64,000 nucleotides of DNA, from assembly GCA_005656395.1 (NCBI GenBank), contig SRSI01000076.1:54496-118495 (forward strand), in the 5' to 3' direction. The stretch comes from Strongyloides papillosus (taxonomy: Eukaryota; Nematoda; Chromadorea; Rhabditida; Strongyloididae). How positions within the stretch are numbered: position 1 is the stretch's first letter; every line of letters starts with the position of its first letter. Positions 20,370-33,797 of the stretch are shown here, piece after piece. The notes below the pieces were generated by a model. The model worked only from the letters and a program-made list of their open reading frames with translations, was not told where the DNA came from and made no database searches. The position numbers and the translations under genes were made by a program.

Positions 20370-22930
20370 CCTAAATAATATCCCTAAGTTGAAAATTATT
20401 TAATTTTGTAGAGTGTCCATCAGATTGACTATCAGCGACAATTCGCTCTAATACTTCATTTTCTATGATACGTAAAAAAAAGTTGTTAGCTTAGATTCTT
20501 AATATGACAGAAGAGCTAAGAAAAGTGCATTTAGATTTTTTTAAATGTTACGCGAACAGATAAAGTGACTCCAATTTGTGTAGATTTAAAATGTTTTGCT
20601 TCATTATTCTCTGAAAATTGAATTTTAATTTATATAAACGCATATTAATTGTATTTAAAGATATCTTAACTATACTTTATGACTTGCTATTATAATGAAT
20701 ACTAAAATCTAAGCAAAACCCAAATTCTTTAGATAGTTAAAATAATTTGTTAGTTACCAAAAAATATTTCATTATCTAAACGTAAAGAGTGAGGAGAGCT
20801 AAATACATATAAATAAGCCTTTTGTGAATGATTTATCAACATCAATACACGATGTTAAACGTATATAAACTAAAATGGTTAAACAGCTGCATGTATTATA
20901 ATAGAGAAAATAAAATTTAAATCTTCAGCAGAAGTTTAACGAGACTAAAAATATCTATAATAATTACTTCCATATTTTATTTTACTAGTAGTTTTCTTTT
21001 AGCATCAGTACTAAGATAAAGATTAATTCGTTTAAATTCAAAACAAGATTCTGTAATTGTTAATAAGTCTTTTTCAATAACAAGATAGATCATTTTTTAT
21101 TTATAAAATCGGAAATATTTTTATATTAACAAGATATACTATTTTCTGTATGAAAAGAGTGTAGAATCTGTTCATAATTTTTGAGCCTTTTATTTACAAT
21201 AGGATTATTATGAGAGACTATTTTAAGATACATACAAGATTGTGTATCATAAAGTAGTATTGTTTCACTACGTTTATAGGAAGATTCTATGTTTAATTTT
21301 GCTGTAAAGTCAAGTATACGTTTCATTTCTAGAGCACGTTTATTCATTTATAAGCTTAGAAGAGTTTTATAAAAAATTATTAAATAGACAGTTAATGTAG
21401 ATAAAAAATCTTTTCAATGTCACAATTAATGTAATATTCCTTGATATCTAGAAAAATAGCTTTTAATAGAACGTTCTCTTACAAGATTGCAATTACTAAA
21501 ATATTGAAATGGTAATAATGAAGGATCGATTTTCTGTAATAGAACTGCCTCAGTGACATCATCTGAATTGTCAAATTCTAAATAACAATCTTTGATCCAA
21601 TGGGTATTTGAAAAATATATTGAGTTTAAAGTTTTGTGTTTATAATATAAAATACTTGCAAGTGATCGGAAGAAAAATTAAACAAAACACTTTTTTTAAT
21701 AAACATTTATTGGTTTTGAAATATTTCAGTATAGATAATACTATATGATAATTAACAATATTATTATAATTTTATTTATACTATTTTAAATAAAAAAGTT
21801 TGTTTTTTAAAAAAATCAGTTAAGTATTTACTTTAAAACGGATTTTGGTGCTAAACTCATAGCTCTAGCTAAGAGCAAAGGCAACAACAGGTTTTTTAAT
21901 TATTTGTAAATCTTTAATATTGTAACCAACAAAAATAATCATTTTAAACCATTACTTTATTAGTTTCAAATTAAACGAAGGATTAAATTATGTTCTATGC
22001 ATTACAATTATTTTACAAGATCGAAATAATTTCTTTATGAATTTCAAAATATAAGAATGTTATAGTTCCACAATAAAACTGATTTTTATACAAAGATATT
22101 TTAATGCCATTATTAGAAAATAAAAACATTATGTCATCTAGTAATACAGTCAATATTACTATAGATTAAGAAGAACCTACTAAGTCGTATACAAATAATA
22201 TGATACCTAATTCAGGTGGAGAATAATTTGCAATGACAAGTTGTAAAAGATTATGTAGACCTTCAGTGAAAACACAAATAGCATTTATATAATCGAATGA
22301 CATTCGAATGAATTGCTAAAATTCTTGGTCTTTTAAACGTTGAAAATATGGTCATGTGAATGGCTCTATTAAACTAGTCTAAAAACTTCTAATAAACTCT
22401 AAAAATAAAATATATTTTTACTTTTGTTAATTTGAAAATAATATTTTATTATTTAGATAAATATGTTGATTTTTTGTCTATAATAATATTTAAAATACGA
22501 AAATTACCACATATTTTTTCCTCAAAGGACTTCTTTTTTTATAGCCAGTACAAAATTAGAAATAAATTTAGAATTTGTAATTCTGAGATCATATAATTCA
22601 TCAGTTAATGTATTAATTTGTTATTGAACATTGGGATTATAATGATATCTTATTATTTTAGGTAACTCATTATTGGATATTATAGAACGAGAAGTTAATG
22701 GAAAAAAGTATTGTACGTATATCTTTAGAGTGTTTTAAAGATACGAAATCATATCTTGTTTTAAATTTACCATTTAATTCAATATTTACATTTCGTATTA
22801 AATGTAGGACGAAAACTTTACTTAAAAACAATTTTGTTACCACTAATATTTCAATAGGAGATATTGCTCATACAATTGTATGTCTCTTTCAAAAATGTTC
22901 TTTTTTTAATATTACATTTTTTGGCAACTT
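20370..22930 (-). pseudogene. Decayed coding sequence of unknown family
   Basis: Several minus-strand stretches read as believable protein, but in shifting frames with stops. They are: ~22910-22700 (contains LFLSKVFVLHLIRNVNIEL and KTRYDFVSLKHSKDI); ~22695-22545 (NELPKIIRYHYNPNV, DELYDLRITNSKFISN); ~22310-22145 (FDYINAICVFTEGLHNLLQL, PPELGIILFVYDL); ~21650-21430 (HWIKDCYLEFDNSDDVTEA); 21347-21126 (KRALEMKRILDFTAKL); ~21095-20990 (MIYLVIEKDLLTITESCFEF); and ~20480-20370 (IIENEVLERIVADSQSDG). Order and strand are consistent with one ~2.5 kb gene that has decayed. No domain was recognised; it could be a host gene or an old transposon protein. Confidence 0.45.
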
Positions 22931-23360
22931 TTAATAAGAAAATTTTGTTATTATATATCAAAATAGATTACATTTTTTTTATTTTAATTAAAAAAATGGA
23001 TTTTCACTCTAAAAAGAAGATTTATCAATCATAATTAGAAAACATATAAAAAAAATAAGGAAAATTTACTTTTACAAATTGGATATAACAGCATTTGGTG
23101 ATCTTTTTAATGTTTTTTTAGATTTGTGAGACCTTCATGATATAAATATTTAAGATTAAATAAAACAATTTCAGATTATTAATATTTCATGTTATTTTCT
23201 ACGTTTCTTGATTTAAAAACTTTAACAATTCAATTTTACTTAGATATTTTATTTCTGTAAATTTTGTTAATATTCCATGTGCATTACCGTAATTTTTGTT
23301 AACATTTTTATACAATTTTGAATGAAGCCTTTCCAAAATGTTATTGATTCTAACTTAATA

Positions 23361-25585
23361 CACAGAAAACGAAATGGTGTCTAAATGAACGCAACTATGC
23401 ACGACGAATTCTAGAGACAGTCATGTCATTTTGACATTTAGTGAGATCTATACAATATGTAAATATGATATTTTTAATTTTTGTGAATATCAAGAAATAT
23501 AAAAATGAGACTAGACAAATATTCAATAATGCTATGTTCATTTAAGCTAATATGTATTATGATAAATTAAATAATTACATTCACTTATTTATAATTTATC
23601 ACTATTATGTTTACTAATTGTGAATATTTAGTTGCTTTTTTGATTTGAAGTTTTTAAGATGTTTGTACTGTCAATTATTCGACTTTTTATAATTCATGTA
23701 ATACTTCTTTAAATGTTTTTTGTTTAAAATAAATTAAAACTTAAAAGTTACTTTCCAATGTGTATTTATATTTAAAATTTTATTAACAATTAATTAAATT
23801 AAAAACTTTATTAACACTTAATTAAATTGAAAACTTTAATAAAGATAAATTATATTAAAAATTAATACATTTTAAAATTCAACAAGAATAACCTCCTTTG
23901 TTTCTCAATTGTTCTAGTTGTACATATCAAATAATTATTGGCATCCAGTTCTCCATTTTTTGATATATGCGCACGACGTTATATTTTTTTCTGGAACAAC
24001 AACTTCTTCGTTTTTATTTAGATCTGCTTACAAAGTCCTTCTACTGTTACTACTATAAGAAATCGCACTTTATAGATGATTTAAATTGCAGAGCATGTAG
24101 AAATACTTTCCAACTAATCGTTTTGTCACTTAGTTCAGTGGACACAAAGAAGACTGCTTTTTTGACATTACTTTCGACATCAGAATGATATGGTGAAAAT
24201 AGTAAAGAATATGTATTTTTTCGAATAGAAAATTTTATAAAGTTGCTGATTATTTGAAGAAAAATGAATTTGTTTGTAATATACTACAAGAGTATTCAGT
24301 AGAATGATCAGATCGTTTCACTAAAATAGTTAATCAGATGTTTTTTGATACGATAATTGATATCTTAATTTAAATTATTCTATAATTTTTAAATGTTTGT
24401 TATTGTTTTATGTATAATTTTTATTTCTCTTATTCTACTTAAAAAAAAAGTTGTTAATAATAATCATTTATAAATAAAATTTATAAAATTAAAAAAATTT
24501 TACATCTACTTCACCAACTTTTATATCTTAAAAACTTATAACATCAATTGCTAATCGTCAACAATATATTTTAAAAACATTATCTCACCATACACATGTA
24601 TTTTAAAAGTTTTTTTTAGATTTTTTGGGCAATCTTATTGCTAATTTTTCTCATAAGATTCGTATAAATTTGCAACTGGGAGTTATGAAAATATTACATT
24701 TTACTACCTGTGATTGAATACAATTTATTGATGTGACCAAACTGTTGAATGGATCTTTAAATCATCAATTGTATATTAAATATTATATTTTTTTATTGTT
24801 TTTTTTGTTTAAATATCTTGTATAATCAATAATTTTCGAAAATTATATGATTATTTAATATATACTTTCGTTAAAACAAAAAATTTTTAATCAGTCATTA
24901 TTAAAAGTCAATTTCAAACGTCTCAGGATATAAATTTTCTCTACACAAATATACTTTTTTAAAAATTTTAATAAAATACGAAATTATACAGAAACTTTGC
25001 TAAACTTTCTAACATTATAAGTAAATAATTTATTTTCTAAACTTTTGATGGCATTTGTACATATTAACAAGTCTTTTTATTACTTTTTTATTTCACTTTA
25101 ACAATGGTTAATGCAACAACTTCATTAAAATACCATCACCAAGATTTACGTTGTTTCTAATAATAGAAATTATGAGAAGAACAGTAAATCAGTTGAAGAG
25201 GGGGTAATGGAAAAATGATTAAACACAATTAAAAAAACTTTTATTTTAGAATTTATAAATATTATTAACTATATTATATGAATATGTTTAATTATCCTTG
25301 ATATGTTAATTAAAAGTAAGAAGTTTACTATTTTAAAAGTCATAAATATCATTTTAATAAAATATCAATATATTATTTTATCATTTTGTTATATTCTTTT
25401 TTTAATAATTGTATAGTAGCTTTTTTCTTAAAATTATATATGATAATTTGATATATTACATATAGACAAAATATTAAAAATGAAATATGCAATATATTAA
25501 TTTGTCTAGGTTAAAAAGGGTCATCTTGTACAGTGCAAATATCAATAATTGACGGGTTCGAAAATTACCCTTTTGGTTTTCTGTG
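23361..25585. mobile_element. Possible old TA-flanked inverted-repeat transposon
   Basis: CACAGAAAACGAAATGG begins at 23361 after TA. The right end, read inverted, is CACAGAAAACCAAAAGGG, ending at 25585 before TA. The first ten bases match exactly. The 2.2 kb between shows no clear transposase; the open frame at 23967-24188 has no recognisable feature. The end sequence resembles the CACA(C/G)AAAA start of the 8790-14103 and 30447-32076 family, but the interior does not. Confidence 0.4.
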
Positions 25586-26989
25586 TAATGGAATCCCCAG
25601 ACTAAAAACTTTTCGAAAATATTGATTCTTCTAATATCTAAGTTTGGTAGACATACTAAAAAAATCTACAACAATAGCATTTTTATTTTCGTATCACTGA
25701 CAAAATAATTTTTTTTCTTTATCAATTTCTTCATGTAGTATTAATGCTTTTGTGACGTTCACTGTTTTTTTGAATATTATTAGCATTTAGTCTATTAGAA
25801 AAATCGACTAATCTTCTACTTTGAATTTTCTTCTACAGCGATATAATTAATGACGAAACAGTCTTTTACACTACTTACTGGGAAATTTGTTTAAAGTAAC
25901 AATAGCCGCTTTTTCATAATCTACTTGAATCACTTGGGAACTAAATTTGATATCATTTTTTGACATTGAATTTTTTACAAAATTGAAAAAGTTATTGAAG
26001 TCGGATTATTTTTATTTTTGGGGAAATCCAAAAGTTAATGAAAAAATTGAAATTAAAAATAGCCACATATTGTTTAAACTTGATATTTCTTCTTAAGTAA
26101 AATTGTTAACTATTTCTAAATTTTTAGATTTGAAAGATGGTTCTGGGCTGTGATAATTGATTTTTTATTGCTATTGATGAACCATATGTTTTGCTATAAT
26201 TAACTAAAACTGAATATTTTCTCTAAATGAAATAACATCATTAGATATTATTGAGGTATCGTCTGCATAGAATATCATTTTGTATTGATGATCCTAAATA
26301 TCCAATTTGTTGTTTAGTTTACAATTAATAAGTCTTTTAATATCTTCTAAACTAATAGTAAAGAGAACAGCGCTTAACGAGCATCTTTTTTCAGTTCTTT
26401 TTCTATGTTTATCCATTTTCCAAGAACATTAGCTTTAAAATCAGAGTTAAGATCTACGATAATTTTTATTAATTGAGATTCAAAACCACAAGCTGCTAAT
26501 ATTTCATAAATTTTCTTTCTTATAATTTTGCCAAAAGCATTAGTATAGTCTAGAAAAGTTACGTCAATTTTCCATCGATATTCATATGCCTTTGCAAAAA
26601 TATTTTCAACTATAAGAATATCATCACAAGTGCTTCTATTTTTGAAGAAACCATTTGGTAAAGACCTATTTCTTTTTGAAGACGACTCTACATGCGACTA
26701 AGAGTAAGTGATGAAAATACCTTATACACATGTAACGTCAAGCTCAATGGTCTAAAATTGGATATATCTGATTTTGATTCTTTCTTGTGTAAAAGTAGAA
26801 TTGTAGAATTCTTCCATTTCTTAAGTGTTAAACAATTTTTAAGGTAAAAATTGAATCTAACAGTCATTACTTGAGTCAAAATTCTTCCACAAAATCTTAA
26901 AACATACAAACATGTTTTATCTGGGTCAACTATTAGGTTGGTGCATAAATAATGGCCACAAATTCTTACTACAACTTTTCATTATAAAA

Positions 26990-27565
26990 AATAACAATAC
27001 CAAAAACTTCGTTTTTGTAAAAAACATACTTTTATATTGAGATTCATTTTGCGCACTCAAAAGTATGAAAATAAATTTTGCGCACTCAAAAGGATGAAAA
27101 TAAATTTTGATTTTTATATTATCACTTTACCTGGCAATATAAAAGTATCGCCGTCCCAGGCATTTTGAATGCTTTATCGCTTTTGTGATTGAACTGTAGT
27201 TGAAGCAAACATTTCTTTTAAATCATTTACATTTTAATCTTTATTTGTTTGAAATTTAAGTACTTAATTTTGTAGAGACTTGTTTGTAAATGTAATATTA
27301 GGTATATCCTTATTTTTTATTATTTTAATGAGAAAAGCTCTTATTATTTAATATTCAGTGATACATTTTTGTAGTCTTCAAGAAATATTTAAATGCCTGG
27401 GACGGCGATACTTTTATATTCCAGGTAAAGTGATAATATAAAAATTAAAATTTATTTTCATCCTTTTGAGTGCGCAAAATTTATTTTCATACTTTTGAGT
27501 GCGCAAAATGAATCTCAATATAAAAGTATGTTTTTTACAAAAACGAAGTTTTTGGTATTGTTATT
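26990..27565. repeat. Nested fold-back (MITE-like) element with ~180 bp inverted repeats
   Basis: 26990-27178 and 27390-27565 are near-perfect inverted copies (AATAACAATACCAAAAACTT at the outside; GTATCGCCGTCCCAGGCATT at the inside). Each arm also contains a tandem doublet of 'TTTTGCGCACTCAAAAG'. It would fold into a long hairpin. It carries no coding capacity. Confidence 0.8.
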
Positions 27566-27985
27566 TATTTTCATAATTTTTCGTGACAAAAATTAATTAT
27601 CTACAAACTCTACAATGGAAAATGTTTATATTGTAAGTAGCAAAAAAATAGTTTCTAGGTACATCTTTTTAATCATGACATTAATTAATTTTTAAATCAC
27701 TTAAATCTATATTAAACATAAGAAAAAAACAGTAAAAATTGTAAATTTACGACAATAAAAAAAAGATAATTTACAAAAATCTTCACTTAAATGGATTTTG
27801 TTTCTAAAAATATACATTAAAAACGTTAAAAGTTAATATCTGAAGATTTTAAATCCAAAAAGTTAGAATTTTTTCTAAAGTCTAACTTGTTTTTAATATT
27901 GTTGTCACGAAAAACCTTCTGGTGATACAAAAAAACTACGATATTTTCATCTTTCTTATACCATAATTATTCAACACAAGTAATG

Positions 27986-28021
27986 ACACACATACATATT
28001 AAATTTGTATGTGTGTGTCAA
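27986..28021. other. Short perfect hairpin
   Basis: TGACACACATACA and its inverse TGTATGTGTGTGTCA flank a short A/T loop, making a ~13 bp stem inside the decayed mariner. It may mark the ends of a further tiny inserted element; no function was inferred. Confidence 0.45.
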
Positions 28022-30446
28022 ATCTATAGTTAATTTACGGCCCGGCCATTAATGCAAAAAAATCACCATTTTTGGCACTTTGGCCTTAATTATCTCCACT
28101 TTGGAGAAACTTTTTTTAAAATTTCTTTTTAAATTATGGTAGTCCATGTTGAAATCTACCTCCATGCAAAATTTCAGGGTCTAAATATTAAATTAAAGGG
28201 GTCAAAAATGCTAACGTTGCATATTTCGTTGCATATCTTAACGAGTCAATATAAAAGTATATAATTAAAATAAATAAATTCATATTAAAACAGTCTTCAT
28301 ATAGAAATGTAGGGAGACTTGCCCTGATAATATTTTGCATATTACCTCGATTTTTAAATTAATTTTAAAAAAGTTATGCCCAATCTTAAAGATGTTTCCA
28401 AAAAGAGAATTACAGGTAATTTTCTTACATAAGTTCAAACTTAAATGTAATAGAGTTGAAGCATATTGAAACAAAGTGAATGTATAGGGGGAATGGTCAA
28501 CTTCTGAACGCTATTTGCGTTAGTGGTTTGAGAAATTCCAAGGGGGTTAATTTTGATCTCAATAACGAAGAGGGTAAAAGAGAACCTTTTACTACCAATA
28601 CTCAGAATTAATGGAAGATTGTGGAGCTAAATCTAAAGCAGTGACCAAGAGAGTTAAAATATATTGAGAGGAGCTTAAGAAAGTAAATGAAAAACTAAAA
28701 AAAATCATCCGACTTTAAAAATAGGAATAACTCAATATTATAGATTGATAAGATAAGATGCCATTTTTCAAAACTAGTACTAAAAAAGCTTGGTGAATAA
28801 AAATATGGGGCTCTATCTTACCCTCCATACTTCCCTGATCTCTTTCTTACAATTTCCAATTTGTTTGAGCATTTGGATGTATTTTTTAAGGATAAATTGT
28901 TTAAGAATCAGGAGTCGGTAAAAAGCGATTTCAGTAACTTTCATTAAATCCAAAAGTCGTGAATCTTAAAAAACGGGGATTCAAAAGCTGTTAGAATGTT
29001 GAGAAAAATGTGCATATTCTAACGAATATAATTATGACTACTTTACTTAACATAAACTTGAAGAAATATTGTTTTAATTCATTTTTTCTTTCCGCGGCCA
29101 TTATTTATGCACCAACCTAATATTTTAAATCTTCCCATTAAAAAAAAGTTCTAGAAACTTTATCTTCCAAAGAAAGGAAGGACTTCATTTTATTGTTATC
29201 TAGATACTTAAAATTTAAAAGAGCGGCCTTCGTCAACTTAGCATCATTATCGTCCATATTATATAGTTCATTATAAAATGGTACTACATAATTTGTCGGA
29301 ATTTCATAAACTTCTCTTCTAGTCGTTAATTGTTTTTGTGCTTTATTAATCGATTGCCTTTTTTTCCAACACATTCTCAATATCGTTATTACAGTTTGTT
29401 TCTAAATCAAATGACGTTTCAATAATGCTAGATACACTTAATGTTACAATTAAAGTTTATTAAAAACTGGCGATATAAAAGTGATAATAATAATAATATA
29501 ACAACTTTTACTTAAAATTGGGATTGAACATTTTTCCAAAAATCAAAGAGTCTGTCCAGGATCTAGCAAATTCTTATTGGTTATTAAGAATGCTCAATAC
29601 TAAGAATACCATACTTATACCATTTGTAGATTGTTAAATTTTCTTTTTAACTCCAGTTCATTACTAATATTTTTTTACGACCAAACATATCCAATGTTTT
29701 AAACGAATAATAACTTATTTTTGGTGTCATTTCAATTGTTTCCTGTATACTTTTAAAATTACTTTAGTAAAGTTTATGTAATCTCTATCAATATCAAACG
29801 TTTTAGAATGAGCACACTTTTACACTCTTTAAATGAAGAAGAAACCAATTGTTTAATAATACCTTAATGCTCTGGTCTCCATTTTTTCTGGAGAAAAAAT
29901 TTTTTCTTATTTAATTTTATACACTTTGATGCTTTGCTTTTTATTGAACTCAAAAGTAGTTTGTAATCACTCAATGTAGATTGAACTTGGAGTGTGTTAA
30001 AGCATTCATATTGTTAAAAGTGGAACAAGCAGATGACAGAATATAATCCAACTGTTTGATATAATATCTATTGATTGTATAGAATTCCATTTTGTTCCAG
30101 GTCTACTTAAGATTTTTTCTTTTAGGATAAAAGAATATGTGCTAAAAAGTTATTGTTCGTCACGTAAAGCTTTTAACATATCATCGTTAGAATTTCTTTC
30201 TCCAAAATAAATTATATGATTAAACATGTTCTTTTCACATCCAACTTTTGCATTAAAGTCTTCCACAACAAAAGCATAACTATTATTGGGAACACGTTAA
30301 CTCACCACTCGTTTATATGAGAATTTTGAACAAGCTCTGAAGCCTATTTTGCAATGGCGGCACGTCGTTTTACCACTGATTTATATAGCGCATGACAACA
30401 AGTTGTAACGGCTATTTTGCATTTTTCGACATCTGTTTTAACACTA

Positions 30447-32076
30447 CACAGAAAAAAAAAAGGACAAATTTTGACAAATCTATCTATAATGCAAAAAAAT
30501 GTCCCACCATTTTAAAAAATTGAATATTATTCAAATTTTAAAATTATCAAGCAATAGCAAAAATTTTTAAACAACACAAAATATTGGGTTGTCGCATACA
30601 TTTTGTCGTTTTTTTATAAAGAGATATATATGTTTAACTTTTTAAATTAATGTGACTTTTTTAAATTTTGATATTTTTTATGATATTATGCTCATTTAGA
30701 TCTTAACTTGTTTTTTTATTTTATAAAATATGATATTAAAAGTTAATTTCGTGTAAAATTATTGATGTTTTAATAAAAATCATTATTTTAAACAATCTAT
30801 TAACGACAAAAAGTTTAAAAATTTCGCAACAATAATAAAGAAAAGCAGTAATTATTTACTCACACAAAGTATTATTATTTAAAAATATTAATTTAGTATT
30901 TGTTCTTATTTTAAATTAAAATATGTAAAAGTTATTTTTTTTACTATAAGTAAAAATCTATATTATTTTATAACTTTTCATAATTTTGATTTTTAAATAT
31001 GATCTTTAAAAGACATGGAAAATGGAATTTGACAGTTAACTACATTAAATATACTACATATTTGTAAAATTTGCTACATCTTATGACATTTTGCGCCATC
31101 TTTTTTACCAATTTGGGCCATCTTAGTACATTTTTGCGACATGTATTTTTCAAACCAAATAAATTATTCTTCAACATAATTTAGGTATGTTAAACAGTAA
31201 AATAATATTACTAAAATAAAGTGGAATTGAATTGGAAAAAGTGACTTTCGCTTGTCTATTGGGTAACAAAAATGGTTTTTTTAAGAAACATACATAATAT
31301 GGGCAAGCGAAAAAGCATTCTTTTTTATTTTTTACTAACTTAATTTTTGATTATTCCATTGGATTCAGTTCACACACGACAACGCACTTTTCAGCGACTC
31401 CTACACTAATTAAGTTAAAAAAGAGACGATGGAAATCAACTTGCCCGTGGTCACCTATGTTCAAGCGAAATGACATTAAAAAAAAAGAAAAAATATGAGT
31501 AACCATGGACAAGTGAATGTCTACCGTCCTAAAAAAGATGGCGCAAATTGGTCAAAAAGATGTAGAAAAAATGACAAAGATGGCCAAATTGATAAAAAAG
31601 ATGGCGCAAAATGTCATAAGATGTAGCAAATTTTACAAATATGTAACATATTTGATGTAGATAACTCTTAAATTCTGGGTTTCAAAAAACATTATGAAAA
31701 CAATTTAGAGCATCAAATGTGAAAATTTCATAAAATACAATTTATAATAATTCAAACAATTGAAAAATATTTAAAAAATGTACTGTAATATGTTAAAAAT
31801 GTTTTTTTTTTATAAAAATGTTTGTAATTTTACATAGAATTAAATTCTAACCTTGTATTTTAGAATTTATTGTAGTAAACAACTTATGTTCTAAAATAAA
31901 AATAGTATACTAAAAAAAGAGAAACTTATTTTAATAATTCACTAATTATTGTTTTAATTTTTCATGTACAAAATAATTGTGATAAAATTAGTCGCAAATA
32001 AAGAAAATTTGAATTTTATTTGGTGGGACAAATTTATTACATTTTTTGCAAACCTGTGTCTTTTTTATTTTGTGTG
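30447..32076. mobile_element. TA-flanked terminal-inverted-repeat element, copy 2
   Basis: This is a second copy of the family at 8790-14103. It begins CACAGAAAAAAAAAAGGAC after TA (30445-30446) and ends TTTTGTGTG before TA (32077-32078). Internal similarity to copy 1 is clear along its length (for example ACAAATCTATCTATAATGCA, AATTAGTCGCAAAT). After removing the nested 633 bp element it is ~1.0 kb. Divergence from copy 1 is considerable, so neither copy is recent. Confidence 0.75.
31034..31666. repeat. MITE nested in copy 2, ~105 bp inverted repeats
   Basis: AGTTAACTACATTAAATATA... at the left and its inverse at the right (ending 31666) pair for over 100 bp, including GCTACATCTTATGACATTTT and TTGCGCCATCTTTTTTA. 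No coding capacity is present. No clear target duplication was found (TTAA occurs near both ends but offset). It is absent from copy 1, which marks it as a later insertion. Confidence 0.8.
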
Positions 32077-32552
32077 TATAATATACAACAATATGGAATA
32101 AAATTACTTCATATTATATATAATAGTGTATAAAAATGCAAAATAGAATTATAAGAGCTTTATGCAATTAATAAATCTGTTTTATATAGTACTACTGATA
32201 TTATTAAGTATATTTTAATAATTAAAGTATAATTAATTTATATTTTAATGAAGTTACACAAATTGCCATGATGAAAATGATTTATATACTTTATTTGAAA
32301 TTTACGGCAATAGCAATAATAAATTGATAATTTTTAACAATAAATATATTGATAAATTAAAAAAACATTTTTATATACAAATGTGGGAATTATTATAAAG
32401 TGTTTTTTATTAAAATAGTAAACATTAAATTAAAAGAATAAACAATTAACACATAAATTACACTTTACCACCTAATTGCACTGTGTTTGAATTGTATTTT
32501 TTTTTTCTTAAATTAGTGATCGTTATTGATAATGATTTGGCTTTTCATTTAA

Positions 32553-32806
32553 TCATGACAAGAATAGTGCTGATATTTTCAATAACACCCAGAAAAATAA
32601 GAGTACAATAGAAAAAATTATTTTAAATGAAAATCCAATAGCTTCTAAAACTTTGTCCATTTGAAATATCTTCAAATAAAAAAAGCCAATGATACTGTAG
32701 TTCCAAATACAAACAGAAATATAGCTCCAATACAAATGTAAAATTTGTATTTCTGTAATGTATGTCTAAACCATCTAGTAGACAATTTTGTAAATATAAA
32801 ACTCAT
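32553..32806 (-). other. Small membrane-protein-like ORFs, probably a broken gene
   Basis: A frame starting at ATG 32806 (MSFIFTKLSTRWFRHTLQKY) leads into a hydrophobic segment (FYICIGAIFLFVFGTTVSLA) and stops at 32672-32674. The overlapping next frame continues with a second hydrophobic segment (IIFSIVLLFFWVLLKISALF) to 32553. One frameshift would join them into a ~90 aa two-membrane-segment protein. It lies inside the 8 bp-duplication element next to the USP fragment. No family was recognised. Confidence 0.35.
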
Positions 32807-32874
32807 TCAAAATGTTGCAAAAATTCTTATTTACGACTAGTAAACAATGATTTCTACAATATTGAATAACATAA

Positions 32875-33512
32875 GAAATTTATATTTAGTAAACAACATG
32901 AATCTGCTGCAGAATTCTTTTTCTTCATACTTGATCAGTTTCAAAATCGGACTCCAGATTTAATGAAATATCTCTATTATAAAGAAGAAAATAATCTGAT
33001 CTGTGAACACTGTAAAACTAGAAGAATAATGAATGAATTTGAAGCACCTATATTGAAAATAAATATCAATGATATTAATAACATGAAAGATATAAATAGT
33101 GCAATAAAAAAATGTTGGATTGTGAAATAGAAAGTGTTGCTCGTAAATGCCTACTCTACAGCAAAATTTAAGGAAACATGACTAAGAAACGAATAATAAG
33201 AAAATATCCAAAATATCTATTTGTAGAACTGACAAAAAATATCATGGATAAGATCATCAGAATATGAGCATTCACTTCATATCTTCAAAAGATTCTGTGT
33301 ATGTAAATAAATTTTTCACAATAAATACGCCGTATAAATTGAAAGGATCCATTGCATACGAGAGATTTGGACGTAGAACAGGGCATTATGTAACTTATAT
33401 ACCTTATGAAGATAAGTGGCATTGCTTTAATGATAGTCAAAAGCCTAAAGAAATAGATGAAAACGAATTACCTACAGAAAGGTTCACTGTTTTGCTTTAT
33501 GAAATGAAATAA
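32875..33512 (+). pseudogene. Ubiquitin-specific protease (USP/UCH) fragment, broken
   Basis: The fragment begins after an acceptor-like TTATATTTAG with QHESAAEFFFFILDQF, which matches the USP 'Q.DA.EFL..LLD' box, then LICEHCKTRR with the C-x-x-C of the zinc-ribbon half. A frameshifted piece with KYPKYLFVEL matches the 'P..L.+.L.R' block. A final open part (33264-33512) holds GRRTGHYVTYIPYEDKWHCF, where His of GHY is the catalytic His, followed by W...FND. Two internal stops and at least two frameshifts are present, and the catalytic Cys box is missing. It is inferred to be a captured, now dead, host gene fragment. Confidence 0.72.
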
Positions 33513-33797
33513 TAATAATAAATTATTTATTTTTTATGACAGATTAATGAAAGTTTTTCTTCTATTTTGTTTTTTTGATAAATACTATTTCCTTATTCAA
33601 AAATATATCTACAATTATTTCCAAATTCAACAGTTTATTATTGCTTTGATGACATTCACCATAATTGTTAATATAGAGCTTTGATTTAATGTTATTTTTA
33701 ATTTGCGTAATAGATGTTTTATGATATCATTACATCTATATAAATATAATTTCTTTACTTTTTTTATAGTTTATTATAGTAAAATAAAGATAATGTA

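Larger units (their letters stand above)
26933..29120 (+). mobile_element. Mariner element with decayed transposase, inserted in the LINE
   Basis: The ends TTAGGTTGGTGCATAAATAA (26933) and its inverse (to 29120) are flanked by TA (26931-26932, 29121-29122). Plus-strand remnants include 'RYLR-WFEKFQGG' (~28510-28550), 'SKAVTKRVK' (~28636) and a C-terminal 'FFKDKLFKNQESVKS' (~28885-28930), all characteristic of mariner transposases. Stops and shifts are frequent. A second inverted-repeat element (26990-27565) is nested near its left end, which explains the unusual 2.2 kb length. Confidence 0.75.

Noticed and set aside
22698..22934. 78-codon plus-strand ORF
   Set aside because: The opposite strand reads better as protein and belongs to a chain of minus-strand fragments; the plus frame is probably a shadow.
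23967..24188. 73-codon ORF as the transposase of the 23361-25585 element
   Set aside because: No helix-turn-helix, DDE or other transposase landmark is visible.
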